Assembly: GCA_946494635.1 (NCBI GenBank)
Contig: CAMMCS010000065.1
Location: forward strand, 1-9,775
From: an uncultured Oscillibacter sp.
Lineage (GTDB): Bacteria > Bacillota > Clostridia > Oscillospirales > Oscillospiraceae
Reading direction: 5' to 3'
DNA: 9,775 nt
Position numbers and translations under genes: made by a program. The number at the start of each line of letters is the position of its first letter. Positions within the stretch are counted from its first letter, which is position 1. The notes below the pieces were generated by a model, which had not been told where the DNA came from, did no database searches, and saw only the letters and a list, made by a program, of their open reading frames with translations. Shown in pieces: positions 1 to 6,549 of this stretch.

Positions 1-164
1 GCGCGAGACAGTAAAAGAGGAGCTGGTCAAATGCGTCCTTGCACCCCGACGCCCTTCGCACCCGCGCCGCGGGGATCCGCCGTCAAGTCCGCACCGTACC
101 CCGCCGCGCCCGTCAGAAGGTCCTCGCAAACCCGCAGGCACCATCTCACGCCGACTCCCGTACA
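1..164. other. Non-coding window edge, no supported gene
   Basis: No convincing gene is visible here. One plus-strand frame is open from the window edge to a stop at 296-298. Its first dozen codons (RETVKEELVKCV) look protein-like, but the rest turns proline/arginine-rich and runs through the palindrome cluster. If a real gene enters from the left, its tail has probably been extended by the repeat. I cannot decide this without the upstream sequence. Confidence 0.4.
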
Positions 165-344
165 GCAACTTTGTACGCATGTGCAAAGTTGCGACCAAAA
201 GCGTTCTTTTCTTTTGGACCGTGCACGGCCCGTTTTCTTTTCGGCAAGACCGAAAAGAAAATGGGGGGTGCATTGGGACAAGCCGGCAACCCGGCTGAAT
301 TCCGCGTCCAATGGGACGCACCCCGCAGGCGGCAGGCTGCCGCC
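165..344. repeat. Cluster of adjacent palindromes, probable dispersed intergenic repeat
   Basis: Five or six hairpins lie nearly end to end. They are: 165-176 with 181-192 (12 bp, one G-U); 195-201 with 211-217 (7 bp); 229-244 with 250-265 (16 bp, one G-U, loop CAAGA, pyrimidine/purine arms); an imperfect arm 266-279 with 306-323 enclosing 281-286 with 291-296; and 328-334 with 338-344 (7 bp). Modular clusters like this are typical of dispersed intergenic elements in GC-rich gut Firmicutes. Here the cluster ends about 25 bp beyond the ssnA stop codon. It could terminate ssnA transcription, although no clean U-tract follows any stem on the minus strand. That it is repeated elsewhere in the genome is inference, since only one copy is in the window. 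Confidence 0.6.
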
Positions 345-369
345 CCACGGCGTCACAGGGATGATGCCA

Positions 370-1713
370 TCAATATTCCCGATGGTTCAGCCGTCCCCAC
401 AGCCGCTTGCTGCTCTCCAGAATGTGGGCATTCACGGCCTCCTCGTCGATTTCCGTGAGAACGCGGTCACGCATCAAAATCCTGCCGTTGATCATGGTGG
501 TCTGGCACTGCCGGCCCGTCATGCCGAAGAGCATATGCCCGTCGATGTTGGCGTCGGAGAAGGGGGTGAAGGGCTTGTAGTCCATGACGATCACGTCCGC
601 CGCCGCGCCGGGCTTCAGCACGCCCAGGGTGGGGAAGCCGGTGCGCTCCGCCATCCTGGCGTTGTTGCGGAACAGCATATCCGTCACCTCGCACCAGCCC
701 ACGTTGGGCATGCAGGCGTTGTGCCGCTGGGAGCACAGGGCCACCTTGATGGACTCCAGCATGTCGTTGGTGTAGGCGTCGGTGCCCATGCCGATGAGGA
801 TGCCCTTCTTGTAGAGCTGCAGCACCGGGGAGATGCCCACGGCGTTGCCCATATTGGATTCGGGGTTGTTGACGCACATGGTGTCCGTGGCCTTGATGAT
901 GTCCATTTCGGCGGTGTTCACATGGATGCAGTGGCCCAGGATGGTCTTGGGGCCCAGGATGCCGTGGTCCTGAAGCCGCTGGACCGGCCGGCGGCCGTAG
1001 TTCTGGAGGGAGTCGTACACGTCGTTCATGCCCTCGGACACGTGGATGTGATAGCCCACCCGGCCGTTGTTGGCCTCCACCATCCGGTCAAAGGTCTTGT
1101 CGGAGATGGTGAACAGGGCGTGGCCGCCGAACATGGCCTTCAGCATATCGCTGGGGTTTTTCTCGCAGTAGTCGATGAAGTCCTTGTTCTCCTGGACGGA
1201 CTGGAGGCTCTTCTCCTCCCCGTCCCGGTCGCTGACCTCGTAGCACAGGCACGCCCGCATGCCGAATTCCTTCGTTACCTCAGCAATCTTCATCAGGGAG
1301 CCCGGGATCTCACAGAAGCTTGCGTGGTGGTCGAAGATGGTGGTGACGCCCTGCTTGATGGAGTCGATCACCAGGGCCTGGGCGCTGGCCTTGGTGGCCT
1401 CCAGGTCCAGGTTCCGGTCGATGTACCACCACTGGCCGTCCAGCACCTCGTAGAAGCTGGTGGGGTTGTACCCGTCGATGGAGAGGCCCCGGGCCAGGGC
1501 GGAGTAGATGTGGGTGTGGGCATTGATGAGCCCCGGCATGATGACGCCGCCCCGGGCGTCCACGAACTCCGCCTGGGGGTACCTGGCCTTCAGGTCGGCG
1601 GTGGCGCCCACCTCCACGATCCTGCCGCCGTCGGTGACCACACCGCCGTCCGGCAGATAGCCCGCGCCCTCCGGGTCCCGGGTGATGACCTTGCCGTTTG
1701 CCAGTAAAATCAT
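370..1713 (-). CDS. ssnA: SsnA-type zinc amidohydrolase (putative aminohydrolase)
   Basis: A 447-residue member of the amidohydrolase superfamily, ATZ/TRZ-like branch, expected to be cytosolic. Metal-site residues are all visible: H66-x-H68 (NAHTH), H224-x-x-E227 (HIHVSE), H261 (GHCIH) and D312 (GTDAY). The block after the first His pair, GLSIDGYNPTSFYEVL, and the WWYIDR segment are characteristic of SsnA. SsnA is a putative aminohydrolase that often travels with selenium-dependent molybdenum hydroxylase genes, and its substrate is not established. None of those partners is in this window; they may lie outside it or be absent. I chose the ATG at 1713 because AAAGGAGG sits just upstream and the protein then starts with the usual MILLANGKV beta-strand. 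An upstream in-frame start at 1791 would run through the leader hairpins. The gene looks intact and full length. It is divergent from the lipoprotein gene. Confidence 0.92.
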   Translation of the reverse strand: MILLANGKVITRDPEGAGYLPDGGVVTDGGRIVEVGATADLKARYPQAEFVDARGGVIMPGLINAHTHIYSALARGLSIDGYNPTSFYEVLDGQWWYIDRNLDLEATKASAQALVIDSIKQGVTTIFDHHASFCEIPGSLMKIAEVTKEFGMRACLCYEVSDRDGEEKSLQSVQENKDFIDYCEKNPSDMLKAMFGGHALFTISDKTFDRMVEANNGRVGYHIHVSEGMNDVYDSLQNYGRRPVQRLQDHGILGPKTILGHCIHVNTAEMDIIKATDTMCVNNPESNMGNAVGISPVLQLYKKGILIGMGTDAYTNDMLESIKVALCSQRHNACMPNVGWCEVTDMLFRNNARMAERTGFPTLGVLKPGAAADVIVMDYKPFTPFSDANIDGHMLFGMTGRQCQTTMINGRILMRDRVLTEIDEEAVNAHILESSKRLWGRLNHREY

Positions 1714-1750
1714 AAAAAGACCTCCTTTTCGTCCCTGTTGATGGTTCGGT

Positions 1751-1865
1751 AAAAAGAAAAGGCGCTTCAAACCGACCTTGGCTTGAAACACCTATCAAAA
1801 GACCGGAATGATAGGTGTCAGCCCGTGCGCGCAGCACTACGTTGCAGCTATCATTCTTCCCTTGT
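1751..1865 (-). promoter_or_regulatory. Structured ssnA leader with competing hairpins, candidate riboswitch
   Basis: Read on the minus strand from the predicted start near 1865, the leader first forms helix A: AATGATAG (1855-1848) with CTATCATT (1814-1807), enclosing about 33 nt with a small inner GTGC/GCAC hairpin. Helix B pairs 1818-1809 with 1797-1788 (ACACCTATCA/TGATAGGTGT, 10 bp perfect, 11-nt loop). A and B share 1809-1814, so they exclude each other. Helix C (1787-1780 with 1773-1766, 8 bp with one G-U) abuts B and is followed by GCGCC and a U-rich run at 1760-1751. The ribosome site lies about 25 nt further on. This is the layout of a ligand- or protein-responsive attenuator. I could not match it to the purine, TPP, FMN, cobalamin or Moco consensus from memory. 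The structure is seen in the sequence; the function is inference. Confidence 0.5.
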
Positions 1866-1867
1866 AC

Positions 1868-1896
1868 TTGTATTTTACCGGACAAGCGGCTAAAAT
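1868..1896 (+). promoter_or_regulatory. Candidate divergent promoter for the lipoprotein gene
   Basis: TTGTAT (1868-1873), 17-nt spacer, TAAAAT (1891-1896). The -35 is weak (TTG only). The site is nearly the mirror image of the ssnA promoter candidate: ATTTTA at 1872-1877 and TAAAAT at 1891-1896 are an inverted pair. The implied leader for the lipoprotein mRNA is about 130 nt. Confidence 0.35.
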
Positions 1897-1900
1897 GCAA
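1872..1900 (-). promoter_or_regulatory. Candidate sigma-A promoter for ssnA
   Basis: On the minus strand TTGCAT (1900-1895) is followed after 17 nt by TAAAAT (1877-1872). The -10 is good (5 of 6); the -35 keeps only TTG. The predicted start near 1865 falls about 10 nt before helix A of the leader, which supports the placement. It overlaps the facing plus-strand candidate at 1868-1896. Confidence 0.45.
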
Positions 1901-1976
1901 GCAGGGAAGCTCAAAAATTTTCAGGTGGATTTTGTGTAGTTTGCCGGAAGGAGGCGGAACTTATTCCCGATGGGGG

Positions 1977-2005
1977 CCGTCTTTTCTGATAGGACGGAAT
2001 TTTTT
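1977..2005 (+). terminator. Weak terminator-like hairpin in the lipoprotein leader
   Basis: CCGTCT (1977-1982) pairs with GGACGG (1992-1997, one G-U) over a 9-nt loop and is followed by AA and six T (2000-2005). The stem is short. It could be a leaky attenuator ahead of the lipoprotein start at 2036. A strong AAGGAGG at 1948-1954 lies upstream of it without a well-spaced start codon: the ATG at 1970 is 15 nt away. Confidence 0.25.
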
Positions 2006-2035
2006 GACAGTTCTGAGAGAAAGAGAGGCACAGAG

Positions 2036-3223
2036 ATGAAACGACTTTGGATCTGCCTGCTGGCGCTGCTGATGCTGGCGGGGTGCGGCTCCGGCGATAT
2101 TGCGGCGACGACAGTGTATCAGACGGATGACCCGCCCCGCGCCGCCCTGACTACGGAGCGGGATGCCTATGACCCGTCGGTGGAGACGGTGTGGTGTATC
2201 CTGTCCTATGAAGGAGAGGGGGATCCCCTGGAGTATGGGGCGTCCTATTGGCTGGACGTGCGGGAAGAGGACGGAACTTGGGCCCAGGTGCCTCTGGCGG
2301 AGAACACCGGATGGGATGCGGTGCTGTACACCCTGCCATCCGGTGAAAAACAGGCGTTTCCATGTTCTCTGTCCATGTTTGACTACGATTTCTCCGGCGG
2401 CGGCACATTCCGTGTCGTCAAAGAGACCGGGGATCAGACCCTGACGGCGGAGTTCACCCTGAGAGAGGGCGCGGCCATCTCGGCGGAGACCCCCTACGGC
2501 TTCGGCCCCATGGAGGACGTGCCGGAGTACGGCGACCCGGCGGAGCTGGCCAACAGCGGCGCGGCGGTGTTCACCGAGGCGGGAGCGGAAAACCTGGACG
2601 CGGCGGAGACCTTCCTGGAGAAGGTGTCCCTGGGCATCCCCTGCCAGCTGCGGACGCTCCAGAACTACTACGAGAGCTGGCCCATGCTCATCGACGTGAT
2701 CTATGAGAACGGCAGCTTCCTGTGGCGGATGCGCACCGGCGGAGAGATCACGGAACAGCGGTTCTCCCACATCGTCACCGACGGGACGGATGTGTACCTC
2801 TCCAACGGCGCCGACTGGGAGTCCACGGAGCGGTATGACAGCGCCAAGGCGTTCCTGCTGCCCTCCGGCTCCGGCAGCGCCCTGGTGCCCGTGGCCAGGG
2901 AGCTGATGGAGACCCAAACGGCGGGGAACACCACCCGGTACCGGGTCTGGACTGCTGACGGCGTCTGGGATGCCTCCCTGACGGAGACGGCCACGGAGTT
3001 CGGCGTGGGCTGGCGGAGGCCGGGGGAGGGTTCCGGCGGCAGCCTGCACGACTTGGGGGACTGGTATGATGACGCACCGCCCATCACCGGCCTGGCCTGG
3101 CAGGCGGACGGTACCCTGCGCCTGACCTGCCGCCTGGAGGCCGGCGGTGTCCGGACCTTTGACTTTGACCCGGAGAACGGGTATCTGACGGAAGGCCCTG
3201 TCGGCGATCCGGCGGCGGAATGA
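2036..3223 (+). CDS. Secreted lipoprotein with N-terminal Ig-like domain
   Basis: A 395-residue predicted lipoprotein anchored to the outer face of the membrane. Residues 1-17 are a lipoprotein signal (MKR, hydrophobic core, lipobox L-A-G-C with C17). Residues about 30-142 look like a bacterial Ig-like domain of the Big_14 kind: a pattern of seven-strand spacing, a W-V/A-Q-V-P-L strand, a proline-glycine turn, and a closing strand with FRVVKE and LTAEFTL. The rest (about 145-395) is beta-rich, with many YxxxxxxxWR and aromatic-glycine turns, and I do not recognise it. Its repeated WRMRTGG- and YLSNGADW-like strands suggest a beta-sandwich or lipoprotein-carrier-like fold. I start at 2036 because the lipobox then falls at a normal distance and AGAGG sits 7 nt upstream. 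The in-frame ATG at 1970 would add 22 charged residues before the signal peptide. The role is unknown; neighbours are unrelated metabolic genes. Confidence 0.85.
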   Translation: MKRLWICLLALLMLAGCGSGDIAATTVYQTDDPPRAALTTERDAYDPSVETVWCILSYEGEGDPLEYGASYWLDVREEDGTWAQVPLAENTGWDAVLYTLPSGEKQAFPCSLSMFDYDFSGGGTFRVVKETGDQTLTAEFTLREGAAISAETPYGFGPMEDVPEYGDPAELANSGAAVFTEAGAENLDAAETFLEKVSLGIPCQLRTLQNYYESWPMLIDVIYENGSFLWRMRTGGEITEQRFSHIVTDGTDVYLSNGADWESTERYDSAKAFLLPSGSGSALVPVARELMETQTAGNTTRYRVWTADGVWDASLTETATEFGVGWRRPGEGSGGSLHDLGDWYDDAPPITGLAWQADGTLRLTCRLEAGGVRTFDFDPENGYLTEGPVGDPAAE

Positions 3224-3286
3224 GAGCATAAAGGGAAAAATTGGGGCTCCGTTCGGTTTTTGGGGGGGAAAAAGTTGGAATTGCCA

Positions 3287-3316
3287 TTGACAAGGCCGCA
3301 AAGGTTCTGATATTCT
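3287..3316 (+). promoter_or_regulatory. Sigma-A promoter for the symporter gene
   Basis: A perfect TTGACA (3287-3292) is followed after 18 nt by TATTCT (3311-3316, 4 of 6). It lies in the 147-nt gap between the lipoprotein stop and the symporter start, giving a leader of roughly 45-50 nt. The gap shows no strong terminator for the lipoprotein gene, so some read-through is possible. Confidence 0.6.
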
Positions 3317-3370
3317 AGTCAGGCTGACACAAGCGGTCAAGTGCGGCAGAATGATCGACAAAGGAGAACG

Positions 3371-4783
3371 ATGTATATGCTGGGAGAGATGATCGCCGCC
3401 CTGAGCAACTGGATGTACACCTATCTGCTGGTGATTTTATTGATTGCGGCGGGGCTTTATTTCACGGTTCGCCACCGTTTCCCGCAGCTGCGGATGCTGC
3501 GGGAGTCCATCCGCGTGGTGGTGGAGAAGCCGGAGAAGGAGGGGAGCGTGTCCTCCTTCCAGGCCCTGATGGTGTCCACTGCTTCCCGGGTGGGCACGGG
3601 CAACATCATCGGCGTGTCCGTGGCCATCTGCGTGGGCGGCTATGGCGCCGTGTTCTGGATGTGGCTCATCGCCCTGATCGGAGGCGCCACCGCCTTCACG
3701 GAGTCCACCCTGGCCCAGATCTACAAGCGCCGGAATCCGGAGACCGGCGAGAGCTACGGCGGCCCTGCCTACTATATTGAGGCCGCCCTCCACAGCAAGC
3801 CCCTGGCGGTGCTGTTCGCCCTGAGCCTCATTGCCACCTATGCCGGCGGCTTCAATATGCTCTGCTCCTATAACCTCCAGTCCACCTTCTCCGGATATGG
3901 GTTCTATAATCCTGCGCTCACCCCGTGGATCATCGGCGGCATCGTGGCCCTGATCACCGGGTACTGCGTCATGGGCGGCGGCAAGCGGATCATAGCCTTC
4001 GCCTCTACCCTGGTGCCCATTATGGGCGGGCTGTATGTACTGGTGGCCCTGGTGGTCATCGTCATGAACCTGGGGATGATTCCCCAGGTGTTCGGCCGGA
4101 TCTTCGCGGGGGCCTTTGACTTCCAGGCCATCTTCGCGGGCTTTACCGGGTCTGCCGTCATGCAGGGCATCAAGCGGGGCCTCTTCTCCAATGAGGCCGG
4201 CGTGGGCTCCGCCCCCAACGCCGCCGCCTCCGCCAACGTCTCCCATCCGGTGAAGCAGGGGCTGGTGCAGATGCTCTCCGTGTTCCTGGATACGCTGGTG
4301 ATCTGCTCCGCCACCGCCTTCATGCTGCTGTGCTCCGGCGTGGAGCCCACGGAGGCCGCCCAGGGAGCGCCCTATGTGCAGGAGGCCCTGTCCGCCTCCT
4401 TCGGAGCCCTGGGCCCCATCTTCATCACCGTGGCCATGGTGCTCTTTGCCTTCACAACCCTGATCGGGAACCTCTATTATGTGGACAATGCCCTGGCCTA
4501 TCTGCTGGGTCATGTGCCCTCCAAGGCCTTTATGATCGTGTTCCGGCTGATCGCCATGGGACTGATTTTCCTGGGGGCCGGGCTGACCCTGGACCTGGTG
4601 TGGAATTTGTCCGATGTGCTGATGGGGGTGATGGTGCTCATCAACATCCCGGTGATTCTGATTCTCTCCCGGCCCGCTGCGGCGGCGCTGCGGGACTATG
4701 TCCAGCAGCGCCGGGAGGGGAAGAACCCCGTTTTCCGGGCGGCGGACATCGGCTTGAAGGAAAAGACGGACTACTGGAATTAA
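3371..4783 (+). CDS. AGCS-family sodium:alanine/glycine symporter
   Basis: A 470-residue multi-pass membrane protein that is expected to import alanine or glycine with Na+ (AGCS family, APC superfamily). The family signature is clear at about residues 89-104: GGYGAVFWMWLIALIG. It is preceded by VGTGNIIGV (about 74-82), and the family's second hallmark NEAGVGSAPNAAASA follows mid-protein. GGPAYYIE is also present. Roughly ten or eleven hydrophobic segments are spread along the chain and the length is normal. The ATG at 3371 follows AAGGAG closely (4 nt); the ATG at 3377 is an equally plausible start at 10 nt spacing. The GTG at 3341 has no ribosome site. It has its own promoter and a terminator at its stop codon, so it is probably monocistronic. 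The exact amino-acid substrate cannot be read from sequence. Confidence 0.93.
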   Translation: MYMLGEMIAALSNWMYTYLLVILLIAAGLYFTVRHRFPQLRMLRESIRVVVEKPEKEGSVSSFQALMVSTASRVGTGNIIGVSVAICVGGYGAVFWMWLIALIGGATAFTESTLAQIYKRRNPETGESYGGPAYYIEAALHSKPLAVLFALSLIATYAGGFNMLCSYNLQSTFSGYGFYNPALTPWIIGGIVALITGYCVMGGGKRIIAFASTLVPIMGGLYVLVALVVIVMNLGMIPQVFGRIFAGAFDFQAIFAGFTGSAVMQGIKRGLFSNEAGVGSAPNAAASANVSHPVKQGLVQMLSVFLDTLVICSATAFMLLCSGVEPTEAAQGAPYVQEALSASFGALGPIFITVAMVLFAFTTLIGNLYYVDNALAYLLGHVPSKAFMIVFRLIAMGLIFLGAGLTLDLVWNLSDVLMGVMVLINIPVILILSRPAAAALRDYVQQRREGKNPVFRAADIGLKEKTDYWN

Positions 4784-4807
4784 AAAGGAACAAGGCGGGG
4801 CCTTTTT
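4782..4807 (+). terminator. Intrinsic terminator of the symporter gene
   Basis: AAAAAGG (4782-4788, overlapping the TAA stop) can pair with CCTTTTT (4801-4807). A smaller internal stem AAGGC/GCCTT (4792-4796 with 4800-4804) ends in the same T-run. Confidence 0.55.
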
Positions 4808-4825
4808 CAGAGCATGTCCCCGTGC

Positions 4826-4860
4826 GCAGGGAGGGCCCGCCAACGGCGGGCCCTCCCTGC
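4826..4860. repeat. Perfect 16-bp inverted repeat in a 308-bp intergenic gap
   Basis: 4826-4841 and 4845-4860 are exact inverted copies around a 3-nt AAC loop, almost all G and C. No T-run follows on either strand, so it is not a standard terminator. The rest of the gap from 4808 to 5008 holds only short stems (for example TCCATC/GATGGA near 4948) and no supported gene. Confidence 0.7.
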
Positions 4861-5008
4861 ACTTGCGGGCAGAGCCTTCAGCCACGCACAGGCTGCAGGC
4901 GAAAACGGAGCTTCAGATCCCCGCTGCGCGGCGCCCCTGCTCCGGATCCATCGTGATGGACAGAGCCCCGTTGGTTTGCCGAAAGAGGAAAAATCTCCGC
5001 CGCCGGCC

Positions 5009-5037
5009 TTGCAAAGGGCAGGCCGGTATTGTATGAT
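5009..5037 (+). promoter_or_regulatory. Sigma-A promoter for the orphan gene
   Basis: TTGCAA (5009-5014), 17-nt spacer, TATGAT (5032-5037, 5 of 6). Transcription would start near 5044. That excludes a TTG start at 5029 for the following gene and favours the GTG at 5092. Confidence 0.5.
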
Positions 5038-5091
5038 AGGAAAAACAACAAACATTTGGCGCCGCTGAAGGCGCGGCAGGGGGCTTGTGTT

Positions 5092-5616
5092 GTGGGCATT
5101 TTCGATGACGATGATTTAGAATTTATCGAGCAAGCGAGAAGAGAAGCAAATGAATTTAAGCCGCTGGAACTGACCGAGGCCAATGTCCAGGCCATCTTCC
5201 ATCGGTGCTTGGCGAAAGAGGGAGCAGCGGAGACCACCGCAAGTTCCCTGTATTTCAGCTCTTTGGGATGGGAAAAAGAAGATGATGGGTTACTGTTTGA
5301 TAAGAGACAGATCCGTGCCAGCCAAAAGAGTCTTCAATATCTGCTGGGGCAGTTAAAGCCTGTCCATGAAGAACAACACATCCTGACATTAGAAGATATG
5401 ACCAAGACCTATCAGGGAGTCATCTGGGCCAAAGACCGGGCATCTTTGATGCAGCTGCTGTATCTGGGTTCCTCGGACGAATTGACGCTTTTTGCGCCTT
5501 TGGCAGCAAAGTGGAACGGAACGACTTTGGAAATGCCCATCACCCCCACCCTCTCTCCCAAAGACCCGGCGTTCCCGGCGTGGTGGGAACAGCATAAGGC
5601 GGAGTGGGAAGCCTGA
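5092..5616 (+). CDS. Hypothetical protein, about 174 residues
   Basis: I do not recognise this protein. It is soluble-looking and acidic, with no signal peptide or membrane segment. It begins MGIFDDDDLEFIEQA and contains a charged helical first third and a mixed alpha/beta middle (SLYFSSLGW, SLQYLLGQL). A tryptophan-rich C-terminal tail follows (PAFPAWWEQHKAEWEA). I chose the GTG at 5092 because AGGGGG (5078-5083) sits 8 nt upstream and the promoter at 5009-5037 makes earlier starts unlikely. Base composition differs from its neighbours: 21 of 60 G+C at 5101-5160 and 25 of 60 at 5281-5340, against 38 of 60 at 6601-6660 in the kinase gene. That suggests recent acquisition. It is flanked by its own promoter and a strong terminator, so it is a one-gene unit. 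The function is unknown. Confidence 0.75.
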   Translation: MGIFDDDDLEFIEQARREANEFKPLELTEANVQAIFHRCLAKEGAAETTASSLYFSSLGWEKEDDGLLFDKRQIRASQKSLQYLLGQLKPVHEEQHILTLEDMTKTYQGVIWAKDRASLMQLLYLGSSDELTLFAPLAAKWNGTTLEMPITPTLSPKDPAFPAWWEQHKAEWEA

Positions 5617-5640
5617 CCCCCTCACAACCGAACATCGCTC

Positions 5641-5677
5641 AAACGGGTATGCCCCATCCGGAGGGTATGCCCGTTTT
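5641..5677 (+). terminator. Strong intrinsic terminator of the orphan gene
   Basis: 5641-5654 pairs with 5663-5676 over an 8-nt loop (14 bp, two G-U pairs) and ends in TTTT. The near-palindrome GGGTATGCCC occurs in both arms. It begins 24 nt after the stop codon. Confidence 0.85.
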
Positions 5678-5753
5678 GTCTCTATTCACCAATGGTTTTC
5701 AATTTTCCGTAAAATCACGACCCTCCTTGAAAAGGGAGGAACGAGAATGGTGG

Positions 5754-5782
5754 TTGACGGCGGGCGGGCAATCCGCTATAAT
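5754..5782 (+). promoter_or_regulatory. Near-consensus promoter of the tetR-kinase unit
   Basis: TTGACG (5754-5759), exactly 17 nt, TATAAT (5777-5782). This is the best promoter in the window. Start of transcription is expected near 5789, on the edge of the palindrome at 5790-5804. The roughly 80-nt leader can form a stem of CCCTGCC (5818-5824) with GGCAGGG (5839-5845). Confidence 0.85.
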
Positions 5783-5789
5783 ACATGTG

Positions 5790-5804
5790 TTGACACAATG
5801 TCAA
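5790..5804 (+). promoter_or_regulatory. Palindromic operator over the transcription start
   Basis: TTGACA-CAA-TGTCAA is a perfect 6+6 inverted repeat, immediately downstream of the -10 box. An overlapping TGTGT/ACACA dyad extends it on the left. A palindrome of this size over +1, in front of a TetR gene, is the usual layout for autorepression. The link to this TetR is inference from position. Confidence 0.6.
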
Positions 5805-5870
5805 AATGCGGGGCGCTCCCTGCCGCCCTCCGGACAGAGGCAGGGGGGCCATGAAAAGAGGGGGATGCAC

Positions 5871-6533
5871 ATGCCGAAGGGCTCGCCGGATCTGGCAGCC
5901 GCCCGACGGGAGGAGATCCTCGCCGCCTGTGCGAAGCTCTACGAGACCAAGCCGTTTCGGGATATCACGATTCGGGATATCGGGGATGCCACCACGTTTG
6001 GCAGAACGTCCATATACAACTACTTCCAGACGCGGGAGGAGATTTTTCTGGGCCTGCTCCAGCAGGAGTACGGGGTGTGGAGCCGGGAGCTGAAGGCCCT
6101 GGCGGCGGACGCGCCGGCCCATTCGCCTGCGGCTCTGGCTGACGGCCTGGCGGAAACGCTTTCCCGCCGGGGGCTGCTGCTGAAGCTGCTGACCGTGAAC
6201 CTCTCTGAGATGGAGGAAAACTGCCGGGATGAGCGCCTGGTGGACTTTAAGCGCACCTACAGCGCCGCGCTGTCCGCGGTGGAGGCTTGCCTCCAGACCT
6301 TCTGCCCCGCGATGGACGCCGCGGCCCGAAAGCAATTCCTCTATGCCTTTTTCCCGTTTCTCTATGGCGTGCATCCCTATACGACGGTGTCGGACAAGCA
6401 GCGCCGCGCCATGCGGGCAGCCGGATTTTCCTATGAGCCGCCCACGGCCTATTCGCTGATCCGGGCCTTTTTGCGGCAGCTGCTGGGGATTGCGGAGGCG
6501 GCCGGCGCCGGACACCAGAATGAGACGCCTTGA
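5871..6533 (+). CDS. TetR/AcrR-family transcriptional repressor
   Basis: A 220-residue regulator. Residues about 12-59 are a clear TetR DNA-binding domain: REEILAACAKLY, the recognition region TIRDIGDATTFGRTSIYNYF, then REEIFLGLL. The remainder is an all-helical ligand-binding and dimerisation domain (RGLLLKLLTVNL, FLYAFFPFLYGV) that resembles one of the Pfam TetR C-terminal families; I cannot say which. The start at 5871 puts AGGGGG 6 nt upstream; the in-frame ATG at 5865 would touch its own ribosome site. The gene is first in a unit with the kinase, whose start lies 16 nt after this stop. A palindrome over the transcription start suggests self-repression. The inducer is probably the molecule handled by the kinase and transporter, which is inference. 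Confidence 0.9.
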   Translation: MPKGSPDLAAARREEILAACAKLYETKPFRDITIRDIGDATTFGRTSIYNYFQTREEIFLGLLQQEYGVWSRELKALAADAPAHSPAALADGLAETLSRRGLLLKLLTVNLSEMEENCRDERLVDFKRTYSAALSAVEACLQTFCPAMDAAARKQFLYAFFPFLYGVHPYTTVSDKQRRAMRAAGFSYEPPTAYSLIRAFLRQLLGIAEAAGAGHQNETP

Positions 6534-6549
6534 GGCCGCAGAGAGGGGG

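Noticed and set aside
2..298. Plus-strand frame open from the window edge
   Set aside because: The first few codons look coding, but the rest is low-complexity and crosses the palindrome cluster; it cannot be supported without upstream sequence.
31..1707. Very long open frame on the plus strand across ssnA
   Set aside because: It is antisense to a well-supported SsnA protein, rich in H, V, G and D with no recognisable domain. GC-rich codon bias leaves antisense frames free of stops.
1751..1865. Known purine, TPP, FMN, cobalamin or T-box element in the ssnA leader
   Set aside because: None of the conserved core motifs I remember for these classes is present.
1961..3361. Long minus-strand open frame over the lipoprotein gene
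   Set aside because: Low-complexity R/P/G/Q-rich translation, no ribosome site, antisense to a gene with a clear signal peptide and lipobox.
3437..4885. Long minus-strand open frame over the symporter
   Set aside because: H/G/E/Q-rich shadow of the AGCS gene with no domain.
5747..5854. A 35-codon ORF with a good ribosome site (GGGAGG) upstream of tetR
   Set aside because: It overlaps the -35, -10 and operator of the tetR promoter, so it would not be on the main transcript; the peptide has no features.
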